Assembly: GCA_036501025.1 (NCBI GenBank)
Contig: DASYBB010000113.1
Coordinates: 1 to 64,000, forward strand
Length of the DNA stretch: 64,000 nt
Reading direction: 5' to 3'
Origin: DASUBV01 sp036501025
Lineage (GTDB): Bacteria > Actinomycetota > Actinomycetes > Streptosporangiales > Streptosporangiaceae
Both the position numbers and the translations under genes were made by a program. This document shows, one piece after another, positions 7,292-15,302 of this stretch. A model generated the notes under the pieces. That model saw only the letters and a program-made list of their open reading frames with translations, was not told the origin of the DNA and did not search any database. Every line of letters starts with the position of its first letter. Positions within the stretch are counted from its first letter, which is position 1.

Positions 7292-8035
7292 GTGAAAGCA
7301 TCTCCGGACGCGCAGCTGAGGCTGCTGGAGCTGGCCGAGATCGACGCCGAGCTGACCCGTCTCGAGCATCGCCGGCGCGGCCTGCCCGAGCACGCGGAAC
7401 TCAGCCGGCTGGCGCAGCGAGATCGCGAGCTCCGGGACGAGCTGGCCGTCCTGCAGGCCCAGGAGGGTGACCTGCGGCGGGAACAGGTCAAGGCCGAGGC
7501 CGACGTCGAGCAGGTGCGCTCCCGCATCGACCGGGACCGGGTCCGCCTGGACGCCGGGCAGGTGTCCAGCCCGCGTGAGCTGGAGAACCTGCAGTCCGAG
7601 ATCGAGTCGCTGCACCGCCGCCAGTCCGACCTGGAGGAGGTCGTGCTGGACGTCATGGAGCGGCAGGAGACCACCGGCAGCCGGCTGCAGGCCGCCGGGA
7701 CCGAGCGCGAGCAGGTCGGCGCGGACGCCGGGGTCGCCATCGCGAGCCGGGACGCGGCCCTGGCCGAGATCGGCGAGCAGGCCGGCAAGGCCGCCGACCG
7801 GCGGGCGGCCGTCCTCGTCGACGAGCCCGCGGAGCTGGTCGACCTGTACGAGCGGCTCCGGGTCCAGCACGGCGGGGTCGGCGCGGCGGCGCTCCGCCGG
7901 GGCCGCTGTGAGGGCTGCCACCTCAGCCTCAACACCGTGGACCTCAACGCCATCCGGGCCGCCGCCGCCGACGAGGTGCTGCGCTGCGAGGAATGCCGCC
8001 GGATCCTGGTCCGCACGGACGAGTCGGGGCTGTGA
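7292..8035 (+). CDS. Coiled-coil protein with C-terminal C4 zinc ribbon (Rv2229c-like)
   Basis: 247 residues. A long heptad-rich coiled coil fills residues about 5-185 (LAEIDAELTRLEHRRRGLPE, VRSRIDRDRVRLDAGQ). The C-terminus carries CEGC (about 209) and CEEC (about 234) as a four-cysteine zinc ribbon. This is the conserved actinobacterial protein found directly upstream of the RNase H/phosphatase gene. The role is undetermined; a nucleic-acid or protein-binding helper is often assumed. Its stop overlaps the next start (GTGA), so the two are translationally coupled. Confidence 0.85.
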   Translation: MKASPDAQLRLLELAEIDAELTRLEHRRRGLPEHAELSRLAQRDRELRDELAVLQAQEGDLRREQVKAEADVEQVRSRIDRDRVRLDAGQVSSPRELENLQSEIESLHRRQSDLEEVVLDVMERQETTGSRLQAAGTEREQVGADAGVAIASRDAALAEIGEQAGKAADRRAAVLVDEPAELVDLYERLRVQHGGVGAAALRRGRCEGCHLSLNTVDLNAIRAAAADEVLRCEECRRILVRTDESGL

Positions 8036-9330
8036 GCCGCAGGCTCGTCATCGAGGCGGACGGCGGCGCGCGCGGCAATCCGGGGCCGGCCGGATACGGC
8101 GCCCTGGTCACCGATGGGCAGACCGGGGAGGTGCTGGCCGAGCGGCACGAGAGCCTCGGGGTCACCACCAACAACGTGGCGGAGTACTCCGGGCTCATCG
8201 CGGGCCTGCGCGCCGCGGCCGAGCTGGCACCCGGCGCGGACGTTCAGGTCCGGATGGACTCCCGGCTCGTGGTCGAGCAGATGTCGGGCAACTGGAAGAT
8301 CAAGGACGCGAACCTGCGCGTGCTGGCCGCCTCGGCCCGCGAGGTGTCGGATCAGCTGGGCCGGGTCTCCTACAGCTGGATCCCGCGCGCCCAGAACGCC
8401 AGGGCCGATCGGCTGGCTAACCAGGCCATGGACGCCGCCAGGGACGGCGTTGCCCACGACGGCGGGGCTGAAGTCGGCGGGAGCCAGGGCAGTACCGGCC
8501 AGGGCACCGGGGACCAGGGGAGTACAGGCCAAGGTACCGGGGAGCAGGGCAGTACCGGCCAGGGCACCGGGGGCCGAGGCGGCACGGGCCAAGGGGCTGC
8601 AGCACAAGGCGCCCGGGCTCGGGCCGGCGGGACTCCGGCGGACGGGGATTCCGCCCCCGGCGGCGGGGCGCGCGAGCAGGCCACCCGGCCGGGCCGCGCC
8701 TGGGGCCCGGCCCGCGGCCGGGCCACCACCACGCTGCTGCTACGCCACGGCCAGACCCCGCTCTCGGCCGAGCGCCGCTTCGCGGGGCGCGGCGACATCC
8801 CGCTGACCGAGACCGGCCGCCGCCAGGCGGCCGCCGCGGCAGCCCGGCTCGCCGCCCGGGGCGGCATCGACGTGATCGTCAGCTCACCGCTGCGCCGCAC
8901 GCGCCGCACCGCCGAGGCCGTCGCGGAGGCCACCGGGGCACCGCTGGTCGTGGACGACGACCTGGTCGAGACCGACTTCGGCAAGTGGGAGGGGCTGTCG
9001 TTCGCCGAGGCGGGTGCGCAGGACCCGGACGAGATGCGGGCCTGGATGGCGGACCCCGACGCGGCGCCGCCGGACGGCGAGAGCTTCGCCACCGCGGGCC
9101 GCCGGGTGCTCGGCGCGCTGGACCGGCTGCTCGACGCCTACCCGGAGCGCACCGTGCTGGTCGTCAGCCACGTCACGCCGATCAAGACCCTGCTGTGCCG
9201 CGCGCTGCTCGCGCCGCCGGCCGCGCTGTTCCGCATTCACCTCGACGTCGCGTCGCTGTGCGAGGTCGACTGGTTCGCCGACGGGCCGGCCGTCGTGCGG
9301 TCGGTGAACGACACCGCGCACCTGCGCTGA
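8032..9330 (+). CDS. Bifunctional RNase HI / histidine acid phosphatase (Rv2228c-like)
   Basis: 432 residues from GTG at 8032. The N-terminal RNase HI domain (about 1-135) has its four acidic positions: D in EADGGARGN, E in AEYSGL, D in RMDSRL and D in ARADRLANQ. It cuts RNA in RNA-DNA hybrids. A Gly/Gln/Thr linker of four 10-residue units (QGSTGQGTGD type, 8485-8604) follows. The C-terminal phosphoglycerate-mutase/CobC-like domain starts near residue 235 with LLLRHGQT and has the second His in VSHVTPIK. In Mycobacterium the phosphatase half acts on alpha-ribazole phosphate. Coupled to the zinc-ribbon gene. Confidence 0.92.
   Translation: MSRRLVIEADGGARGNPGPAGYGALVTDGQTGEVLAERHESLGVTTNNVAEYSGLIAGLRAAAELAPGADVQVRMDSRLVVEQMSGNWKIKDANLRVLAASAREVSDQLGRVSYSWIPRAQNARADRLANQAMDAARDGVAHDGGAEVGGSQGSTGQGTGDQGSTGQGTGEQGSTGQGTGGRGGTGQGAAAQGARARAGGTPADGDSAPGGGAREQATRPGRAWGPARGRATTTLLLRHGQTPLSAERRFAGRGDIPLTETGRRQAAAAAARLAARGGIDVIVSSPLRRTRRTAEAVAEATGAPLVVDDDLVETDFGKWEGLSFAEAGAQDPDEMRAWMADPDAAPPDGESFATAGRRVLGALDRLLDAYPERTVLVVSHVTPIKTLLCRALLAPPAALFRIHLDVASLCEVDWFADGPAVVRSVNDTAHLR
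8485..8604 (+). repeat. Four 30-bp tandem repeats in the RNase H-phosphatase linker
   Basis: Four 30-base units (last one diverged) translate to QGSTGQGTGD-like decapeptides. They lengthen the linker between the two catalytic domains without shifting frame. Confidence 0.85.
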
Positions 9331-9354
9331 CGGCACCGCGCACCTGCGCTGACG
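9312..9354 (+). repeat. 21-bp direct duplication across the stop codon
   Basis: A 21-base block containing the last codons (ACCTGCGCTGA) is repeated exactly after one extra base (9312-9332 and 9334-9354). The second copy lies after the stop, so the protein is unaffected. Confidence 0.85.
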
Positions 9355-9525
9355 CGCGCGCCGCGGCAGCCGCTCAGCGTGCTGCGGGAGCACGACATCG
9401 CGAAATCATGTCTGCTTTCACTCCCGTTGAGTTCATTGTTCTCGCAGTGATTGGTTACGGAGCGTGTAAGACGCGGTTACCCGTGGAATAGCACCCTGCG
9501 TAATTGATCACGAGGGGGGAAATCA

Positions 9526-10620
9526 GTGCCTGTACAGACCACGACCCGTGCGGCCGCCGGGCGCAAGCCGGCGCGCGCCGCCAGCACGCGGTCGCCGAGC
9601 ACCAGCGCCTCGCAGCGCTCGACGGGCCGTCCCAAGAGCACGGCCTCTGCTCAGTCGACCAGCACCAAGTCATCTGCTCGCAGCACCACCACCAAGTCAG
9701 CGCGCTCCACTGGCTCCCGCAGCACCGCGCGGAGCACCAGCGGCACCCGCCAGCCGGCTCGCGCCACCGCCCGCCGGAGCACCACCCGGTCCTCGTCCGC
9801 CGGCCAGACGCCGGCGAGCGCGGCCCGCACGGTGTCGTCCGCCGCGACCAAGGTCACCTCGGCCGCGACCAAGATGACCAGCGCCGCGACCAAGGCCACG
9901 TCATCGGCCCGGACGCTGTCCACCGCGATGCAGTCCGTGAACACCGCCACCAAGGCGATGACCACGGCGGCCAAGGCCCTGAACTCGGCGGCGAAGTCGC
10001 TGTCGGTCGCCAAGCCGGCCGCATCGGCCGCGCCGGCCCGCCGGCCGGCCGCGAAGCGGGCCACCTCGGCGTCGGCCGGCCGGACCACCCGGTCCTCGGC
10101 CCGCACGGCATCGGCCCGCACGTCGTCGGCCCGCGCGTCCTCGGCCAGCAAGCCGGCGACGAGCAGGTCGTCGGCCGCCAAGGCCCCGGCCCGGCCGGCC
10201 AGCCGGTCGACCGCGTCCCGGACCAGCACGACCCGGACGACGGCCAGCAAGTCGCGGGCCAGGACCGGCACCTCGGCGAAGTCCGGCACCACGCGGACGG
10301 CCGCCCGGTCCACCTCGGCGCAGTCCGGCGGGAGCAAGCCGAACGGCGGGACCCAGTCCGGCTCCGCGCAGAAGCCCGGCACCGCCAAGAACGGCAACGG
10401 GAAGAACGGCAACGGGAAGAACGGCGGCCCGGCCAAGCCGCGGACCGCGGCCAAGGCCAGCACGCGGCCGGCCACCCGGCGCGGCAGCTCGCGGCCGGGC
10501 GCGTCCCGGACCAGCCCGGCGTCCGCCCGGCGCGTGCCGTCGATGGCGACGCCGCCGCCGCCTCGGCCGTCGTCCCGCGACGACGAGTACAACGGCCTGC
10601 TCGGCGGCCTGATCCACTAG
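9526..10620 (+). CDS. Very basic Ala/Ser/Thr/Arg-rich protein, histone-H1-like
   Basis: 364 residues from GTG at 9526, with a strong Shine-Dalgarno GAGGGGGGAAATCA. The whole chain is low complexity: short S/T-A-x-K/R units such as SAATKVTSAATKMTSAATKA near residues 104-124 and KNGNGKNGNGKNGG near 285-298. It lacks acidic residues until the C-terminal RDDEYNGLLGGLIH, which looks like a conserved cap. Composition is that of nucleoid-binding H1-like tails (HupB-type C-terminus) but no HU fold is present. DNA or RNA binding is inference. AT-rich DNA at 9400-9520 upstream probably carries its promoter. It ends just before rnpB. Confidence 0.65.
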   Translation: MPVQTTTRAAAGRKPARAASTRSPSTSASQRSTGRPKSTASAQSTSTKSSARSTTTKSARSTGSRSTARSTSGTRQPARATARRSTTRSSSAGQTPASAARTVSSAATKVTSAATKMTSAATKATSSARTLSTAMQSVNTATKAMTTAAKALNSAAKSLSVAKPAASAAPARRPAAKRATSASAGRTTRSSARTASARTSSARASSASKPATSRSSAAKAPARPASRSTASRTSTTRTTASKSRARTGTSAKSGTTRTAARSTSAQSGGSKPNGGTQSGSAQKPGTAKNGNGKNGNGKNGGPAKPRTAAKASTRPATRRGSSRPGASRTSPASARRVPSMATPPPPRPSSRDDEYNGLLGGLIH

Positions 10621-10640
10621 GTCATCGGGACGGCCGGAAC

Positions 10641-10676
10641 GCGGTCGCGGGGGAGCGTGCGCTCTCCCGCGACCGC
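10641..10676 (+). terminator. Stem-loop terminator after the basic-protein gene
   Basis: GCGGTCGCGGGGGAGC (10641-10656) pairs with GCTCTCCCGCGACCGC (10661-10676), 16 bp with one G-T position and a 4-base loop. No T run, as is common for GC-rich actinobacterial terminators. Confidence 0.7.
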
Positions 10677-10694
10677 GGCGGCGTGCGCGACCCC

Positions 10695-10700
10695 TATCCT
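10695..10700 (+). promoter_or_regulatory. -10 element of rnpB
   Basis: TATCCT lies about 11-13 bases before the 5' end of RNase P RNA. The -35 region is not well conserved. Confidence 0.5.
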
Positions 10701-10710
10701 GGAACCCGAC

Positions 10711-11114
10711 GGGCGAGTCGGCCGGGCGGCCGCGTCGCCCTCCGGTAACGGAGGGTGCCGAGGAAGGTCCGGGCTCCGCAGGGCAGGGTGGTCGGTAACA
10801 CCGACCCGGGGTGACCCGCGGGAAAGTGCCACAGAAAACAGACCGCCCCCGGCCTGGCCGGGGGTAAGGGTGAAACGGTGGTGTAAGAGACCACCAGCGC
10901 CGCAGGTGACTGCGGCGGCTTGGTAAACCCCACCCGGAGCAAGGTCAAGAAGGTCCGCGCCCTCCGGGGCGCGGGCCGCGCGAGCGATTGAGGGCGGCCC
11001 GCCCGATGCTCGCGGGTAGACCGCACGAGGCTGCCGGCAACGGCAGTCCTAGATGGATGGCCGCCGGCCCGCGCAAGCGGGCGCACAGAACCCGGCCTAC
11101 AGGCCGGCTCGCCC
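10711..11114 (+). ncRNA. rnpB: RNase P RNA (class A, actinobacterial)
   Basis: The catalytic RNA that removes 5' leaders from tRNA precursors, with RnpA protein. Conserved blocks are all present in order: GAGGAAGGTCCGGGCTCC, CAGGGCAGGGTGGT, GGTAACACCGACCCGGGGTG, GTGCCACAGAAAACAGACCG, GGTAAGGGTGAAACGGTGG, GTAAGAGACCACCAGCGC, CCGGAGCAAGGTCAAGAAGG, GGGTAGACCGCACGAGGC and CCTAGATGGATGGCCG. The closing helix P1 pairs GGGCGAGTCGGCC at 10711 with GGCCGGCTCGCCC ending at 11114. It lies on the plus strand between the basic-protein gene and the decayed region. Confidence 0.96.
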
Positions 11115-11235
11115 GTCACCCGAGCCCCTGACCGGCACAGTCACCCGCCAGCGGTAATGGTCATGGCCAGGAGAGCATCATCACCGCCGGCGCGGCGACG
11201 CCGTCCAGGTAGCCGAGCTCCGCGGCGCGGCCGCC

Positions 11236-11428
11236 GGCTGACCGGCCTGCTGCGCCAGCGTGATCAGGGGCCGTCCGCCCCGTGGCCCGCAGCGTCGCGG
11301 CCGTGCGGCGTTCCAGGCCGCCGGGCTCCGGACGCTGGGCGGGCACATCGACTTGACGATGGGCCTGGCCCCGCGGCGGCATGGCTGGCTGCCGGGGGCC
11401 AGTCTGCCCCGTCTCGACTCGACGACTA
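11236..11428 (+). pseudogene. Acetyltransferase (GNAT) remnant, deleted and frameshifted
   Basis: From 11272 on, the DNA matches the 3' part of the GNAT gene at 14212-14574 (about four bases in five by eye): RPVAR-VAAVRR, then FQAAGLRTLGGHIDLTMGL and RRHGWLPGASLPRLD. One base is lost at the VRR/F junction and another indel lies near the end, so no single frame covers it. Upstream, a LTGLL-like piece is joined directly to the RPVAR block, so the middle is deleted. The stop codon of the lectin-like gene lies in the remnant's tail. Not expected to be functional. Confidence 0.75.
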
Positions 11429-12571
11429 GAGGTTGCTGGCGGTGTCGACGAGCTCCTCGTGGAAGGCCCCGGAGCTGTCCTGCCACCAGAAGTCCAGGTT
11501 CCCGTTGGGGTCCTCGACGGCGATGTTCACGAGGCCGCCGTTCATCGTGACGGACGGGGCGGTGGCGGCGCATCCGGCGCTGACCGGCCCGCCGCTGCAC
11601 ACCGCGGTGTACTGCCAGGTGCCGCTGCCGTTGACGTCGCTCTGCACGGCCAGTACCCCGAACAATTCCCGGGCCACCACGTGCACCCCGCCGGGGTTGC
11701 CCGGGTAGGTGACGATGGACGACGCGCTGGTGTCCCCGCCCGGCATGGTGGAGGGGTGCCAGGCCTGGGTCCCGTTCAAGGCCCAGTAGAACACCGACCC
11801 GAGGCTGTTGCCGTTCAGCGCGACGATGTTGACGCCGCCGCCGTTGGCGACGATGGCTGGGGCGCTGGTGGTGGTCCCGGCCCCTGCCACGACCTCCGGG
11901 CCCCACGTGGAGCTGCCGTTGGCCGCCCAGTAGAAGTCCAGGCTGTTACTCGGGCCCTGCGCGGCGATGTTCACGCTGTTGCCGTTCACCGTCTCCGCCG
12001 GGGCGGAGAACGTCGTGCCCGCGCCGGCCACGACCTCCCGGGTATAGCTGGTAGTGCCGGTGACGGCCCAGTAGAAGTCGAGGCTGTTGGACGGGCCCTC
12101 GGCGGAGATGACCGTGGCGTTGCCGTCCTGGGCCAGCGTCGGCGCCGAGAAGGTCGTCCGTGCCGCGGCGACAAACTCGCTATTCCACGTGCTGGCGCCG
12201 TTGGTCTGCCAGAACAGGGACAGGGTGTTGTTGGCGCCCTCGATGGCGATGTAGACGGTGTTGCCGATCTGCGCGATGGACGGCTGGGAGAACGTCGTGT
12301 CGGGGCCTGTGAGCTGCTCGCCGTGCCAGGTGTTCGTGCCGTGCTCGTTCCAGTAGAACCGCAGCGCGTTCTCGGAGGTCTGCAGGGCGATGACGGAATT
12401 GCCGTCGGCGACGGTGATTGACGGGGCATTGAACGAGATGGCCCGCGCGGCCGGGCCGCCCGGCGCGACGGCGGCCACGGCGGTGATGGCCAGCGCTCCC
12501 GCGCCCGCCGCGGCCAGCATCCTGGCCCTGGATCCGGTTCTGGTGCGCGGACTCGCGATGCGAAGCTTCAT
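11426..12571 (-). CDS. Secreted seven-repeat beta-propeller-like protein (lectin-like)
   Basis: 381 residues from ATG at 12571, with a strong Shine-Dalgarno GGGGGAGATC. A basic N-terminus and a hydrophobic segment (about 17-45, ending ARA) form a signal peptide. Seven repeats of about 45 residues fill the rest, each with an N-x-L-x-F-Y-W core (ALRFYWNEHG, LSLFWQTNG, LDFYWAVTG, LDFYWAANG, SVFYWALNG, a diverged sixth with two Cys, LDFWWQDSS). The repeat number and aromatic core suggest a seven-bladed propeller of the carbohydrate-binding type. Ligand unknown. Divergent to an MFS exporter. Confidence 0.75.
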   Translation of the reverse strand: MKLRIASPRTRTGSRARMLAAAGAGALAITAVAAVAPGGPAARAISFNAPSITVADGNSVIALQTSENALRFYWNEHGTNTWHGEQLTGPDTTFSQPSIAQIGNTVYIAIEGANNTLSLFWQTNGASTWNSEFVAAARTTFSAPTLAQDGNATVISAEGPSNSLDFYWAVTGTTSYTREVVAGAGTTFSAPAETVNGNSVNIAAQGPSNSLDFYWAANGSSTWGPEVVAGAGTTTSAPAIVANGGGVNIVALNGNSLGSVFYWALNGTQAWHPSTMPGGDTSASSIVTYPGNPGGVHVVARELFGVLAVQSDVNGSGTWQYTAVCSGGPVSAGCAATAPSVTMNGGLVNIAVEDPNGNLDFWWQDSSGAFHEELVDTASNL

Positions 12572-12624
12572 GATCTCCCCCAGCAGACTGGAATCGGCCT
12601 TGATCCGGCCACCATCGCCGCGGG

Positions 12625-12646
12625 CGCTGAAACGCCGCTGAAACGA
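12625..12646 (-). promoter_or_regulatory. 11-bp direct repeat upstream of the lectin-like gene
   Basis: On the minus strand GTTTCAGCG occurs twice with an 11-base period, about 55-75 bases before the start codon. The spacing equals one helical turn, as in sites for OmpR/PhoB-type response regulators. A regulatory role is inference. Confidence 0.35.
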
Positions 12647-12763
12647 GCTGAGCCGGTTCGTCGCCGCCACGACGTTCTGATCACCCTGTGAGTGTGATGA
12701 CCCAGTCTCCGCAGGCGGGCACTCTTCCTCCATGGGCTGCCGGGCCGCGCGCCGTGGGCGGCC

Positions 12764-14212
12764 GTGACCGCGGCCGCAGAACCCGCCGCGGGGGGCCGTG
12801 CCCGGAGCATGATCCTCCCGCTGGCGCTGGCGCAGTTCGTGGCCAGCTACGCGGCGACCAACATGAACGTCGCGATCAGCTCGATCGCCAAGGACCTGGG
12901 CACGGACGTGATCGGTGTTCAGACGGCGATCACGCTGTTCACGCTGACGATGGCGTCCCTCATGATCCCCGGCAGCAAGCTCACCGACATCTGGGGTCGC
13001 AAGAACTGCTTTGTCTGGGGCCTCGTCGTCTACGCCCTCGGAGCGCTGCTGGCCGCACTGGCGCCGGGCCTCGGCCTGCTGATCGCCGGATACTCGGTGC
13101 TGGAGGGCGTCGGGTCGGCGCTGATGATCCCGCCGATCTACATCCTGGTGACGGTGGCGTTCCCGGATATGAGAGCGCGAGCCAGGTACTTCGGCGTGGT
13201 GAGCGGAGCCGGCGGCCTGGGCGCCGCGGCCGGGCCGCTGATCGGCGGGCTGGTGACGAGCGCGATCAGCTGGCGCGCCTCGTTCGGCCTGCAAGTGCTC
13301 GTGGTGATCTGGATCATCGTCCTGGCCCGCAGAATTACCGAGCCCGCCCGGGACGGGCGGCGCCCGCACTTCGACCTGATCGGGGCTGTGCTGTCCGCCG
13401 CCGGGCTGTTCTTCGTGGTGCTCGGTCTGCTGCAGTCACGCAGCTACGGCTTCCTCGTGTCGCGCAAGGACTTCACGGTGGGCGGCACGGTGGTAATACC
13501 GAAGGGCAGCATCTCGCCCGTGTGGGTCTTTGTCGCCATCGGCGCCCTGTTCCTGCTCTGGTTCTTCCTGCACCTGCGGCGGGGCGAGCGGAAAGACCGG
13601 GACGTGCTGCTGGCGTTGCGGCTGTTCCGCCAGCGGGCCGCCAACCTGGGTCTTGGCACCCAGGCGATCCAGTGGCTGGTCTTGCAGGGGTCGTTCTTCG
13701 TCGTCTCCGTCTACCTGCAGGAGGTGGACGGCTACAACGCGATCAAGACCGGCTTGCTGCTCAGCCCGGCGACGATCGGGATCCTGGCGGCCTCCGCCGC
13801 GGCCGACTGGCTGGCGCGCCACCGGGCTCAGCGGACGCTGATAAGCGCCGGCTTCGCCGCCACCGCCGCCGGGATGATCTTGCTTCTGGCGCTGGTCAGG
13901 GCGCACTCGGGCATCGTCACCTGGATTCCGGGACTGCTGTTGTTCGGCCTCGGCATCGGGGTGATGCTGACGTCGTCGGTCAACATCGTGCAATCGAGCT
14001 TCCCCGACGCCGATCAGGGCGATATCTCGGGCTTGTCGCGCAGCGTCTCGAACCTCGGCTCCTCGCTTGGCACGGCCATTGTCGGATCGGTGCTGGTCGC
14101 CTCGAAGCTCCCCGCCGGGAAGCCGTTCGGCGTGGCGATGGCCGTCCTGGCCGTGATTGCGCTGGCGGGACTGGGGCTCGCGGTGCTGATCCCGCGGCGG
14201 CCCGCCAGCTGA
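12764..14212 (+). CDS. MFS drug/metabolite exporter, DHA2-type (14 helices)
   Basis: 482 residues with about 14 hydrophobic segments. The N-terminal half shows the MFS signature after helix 2 (GSKLTDIWGRKNCFVWG) and the motif C-like AGGLGAAAGPLIGG in helix 5, marking a proton-coupled exporter. Length and helix number fit the DHA2/EmrB family. Substrate unknown. GTG at 12764 is taken; ATG at 12809 (MILPLALAQF) would lose only a polar tail. Its TGA overlaps the ATG of a truncated acetyltransferase (TGATG). Confidence 0.88.
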   Translation: MTAAAEPAAGGRARSMILPLALAQFVASYAATNMNVAISSIAKDLGTDVIGVQTAITLFTLTMASLMIPGSKLTDIWGRKNCFVWGLVVYALGALLAALAPGLGLLIAGYSVLEGVGSALMIPPIYILVTVAFPDMRARARYFGVVSGAGGLGAAAGPLIGGLVTSAISWRASFGLQVLVVIWIIVLARRITEPARDGRRPHFDLIGAVLSAAGLFFVVLGLLQSRSYGFLVSRKDFTVGGTVVIPKGSISPVWVFVAIGALFLLWFFLHLRRGERKDRDVLLALRLFRQRAANLGLGTQAIQWLVLQGSFFVVSVYLQEVDGYNAIKTGLLLSPATIGILAASAAADWLARHRAQRTLISAGFAATAAGMILLLALVRAHSGIVTWIPGLLLFGLGIGVMLTSSVNIVQSSFPDADQGDISGLSRSVSNLGSSLGTAIVGSVLVASKLPAGKPFGVAMAVLAVIALAGLGLAVLIPRRPAS

Positions 14213-14574
14213 TGGCAGCATGGGGCGAGGACCGTCTCGCCGCAGCCGGGCGCGGCGGCCGGGTCGCCGGGCTGACCGGGCTGCTCGACCGCGGCCCGAG
14301 TGCCGAGGTCGAGCCGGTCGTCGTCACTGCGGCGGCCCGGGGCCGGGGCATCGGCCGGGCGCTCATCAGCCTCATGGCGGAGGAGGCGCGCGCCCGCGGT
14401 TACGAGTACCTGGCCATCCGCCCCGTGGCCCGCAACGTCGCGGCCGTGCGGCGCTTCCACGCGGCCGGGTTCCGGACGCTCGGGGGCCATGTTGACCTGA
14501 CGATGGACCTGGGGTCGCGGCGACATGAGTGGCAGCACGGAGCCAGCCTGCACGGCCTCGACTTTGACTACTGA
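14212..14574 (+). pseudogene. Truncated GNAT acetyltransferase (N-terminal part missing)
   Basis: A 120-codon open frame overlapping the MFS stop. It begins inside the fold: GLTGLLDRGPSAEVEPVVV (beta-4), then the acetyl-CoA loop ARGRGIGRAL, IRPVARNVAAVRRFHAAGF and RTLGGHVDLTMDL, i.e. the complete second half of a GNAT domain. About 40-50 residues expected before GLTGLL are absent. It could still be translated through coupling to the MFS gene, but a truncated enzyme is more likely inactive. A related decayed copy lies at 11236-11428. Confidence 0.6.
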
Positions 14575-15219
14575 CAGCGGTGGCGGCGGGCCCGGGCCGC
14601 GGAGCAGGGCGCCGGCCGGGCGGCCGCGGCGGAGCGGCTCCGCCGCCTGTTCCGGTTCTTCGCCGTCACCCAGTGCCGCGGCCGGTCCCCGGTGTAGGAG
14701 GCGCTGAGCGAGGGCGTGGCGGACAGCGATGCCCTGCTGGACCTGCTCAGGTCCACGCCCGGCGAGCAGCGGCGGCCGAGCCTGCTGCTCGCCGCGGTGA
14801 ACTTCCTGCTGGCCGCCCGGCCCGGCGCGCCGCTCGCGGCCTATTACCCGGTCCACGGCGGACGGCGGCCGCCGGACCGCGACCTGGTGCCGGCCTTCAC
14901 CGCGTCCCTGCTCAGCTACCTCAGCGCCGGCGCCCGGGCCGCCTTCGCGGGCCAGCTCGACGAAGCTGCCCGGCGGCGGCCGGTGGCCTGGGTGTTCGCC
15001 GAAGCCCCCGGCCTGCTGGCCACGACGCAGCTCAGCGTGGCCGCGCTGGCCGGGCCGCTGGCTCAGCGCAACGTCCGCTACCTCGTCGGGGCCAGCCTGC
15101 GCGGCGTCGCCCGTGGCGATGACGAGCTGCTGGCCACGGCCGATCCCTACCTGCGCTGGCTGGCGCTGGCCCGGCACGCGGACGACGACTTCCGGTGGCT
15201 GCCGGATGATGACAGCTGA
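14575..15219 (+). pseudogene. DUF2332-family gene, disrupted by a stop codon and an internal deletion
   Basis: One frame runs from 14575 to the TGA at 15219 but has an in-frame TAG at 14695-14697. Around it the peptide reads FRFFAVTQCRGRSPV-stop-EALSEGVADSD; the family has Tyr there (SPVYE), so a TAC-to-TAG change is likely. Downstream, RRPSLLLAAVNFLLAARPGA and the final VRYLVGASLRG...DPYLRWLALARH match DUF2332 ends. The centre (QTNE region) is missing, giving about 215 codons instead of 330-350. A GTG at 14716 could restart translation. Function of the intact family is unknown. Confidence 0.65.
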
Positions 15220-15302
15220 CGCCGGCCAGCGCACGGGCCGGGCCAGCGGCTCCGGAGTTAATTCGCTGGCGGCCGCGCTCCGCGAGGTGCCACCGTGGCA
15301 GC

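Noticed and set aside
9408..9491. 27-codon frame starting MSAFTPVEFIVLAV before the basic-protein gene
   Set aside because: No Shine-Dalgarno, and the AT-rich stretch is better explained as promoter DNA.
10711..11114. Protein-coding frames across rnpB
   Set aside because: All conserved RNase P RNA blocks are present; the frames are coincidental.
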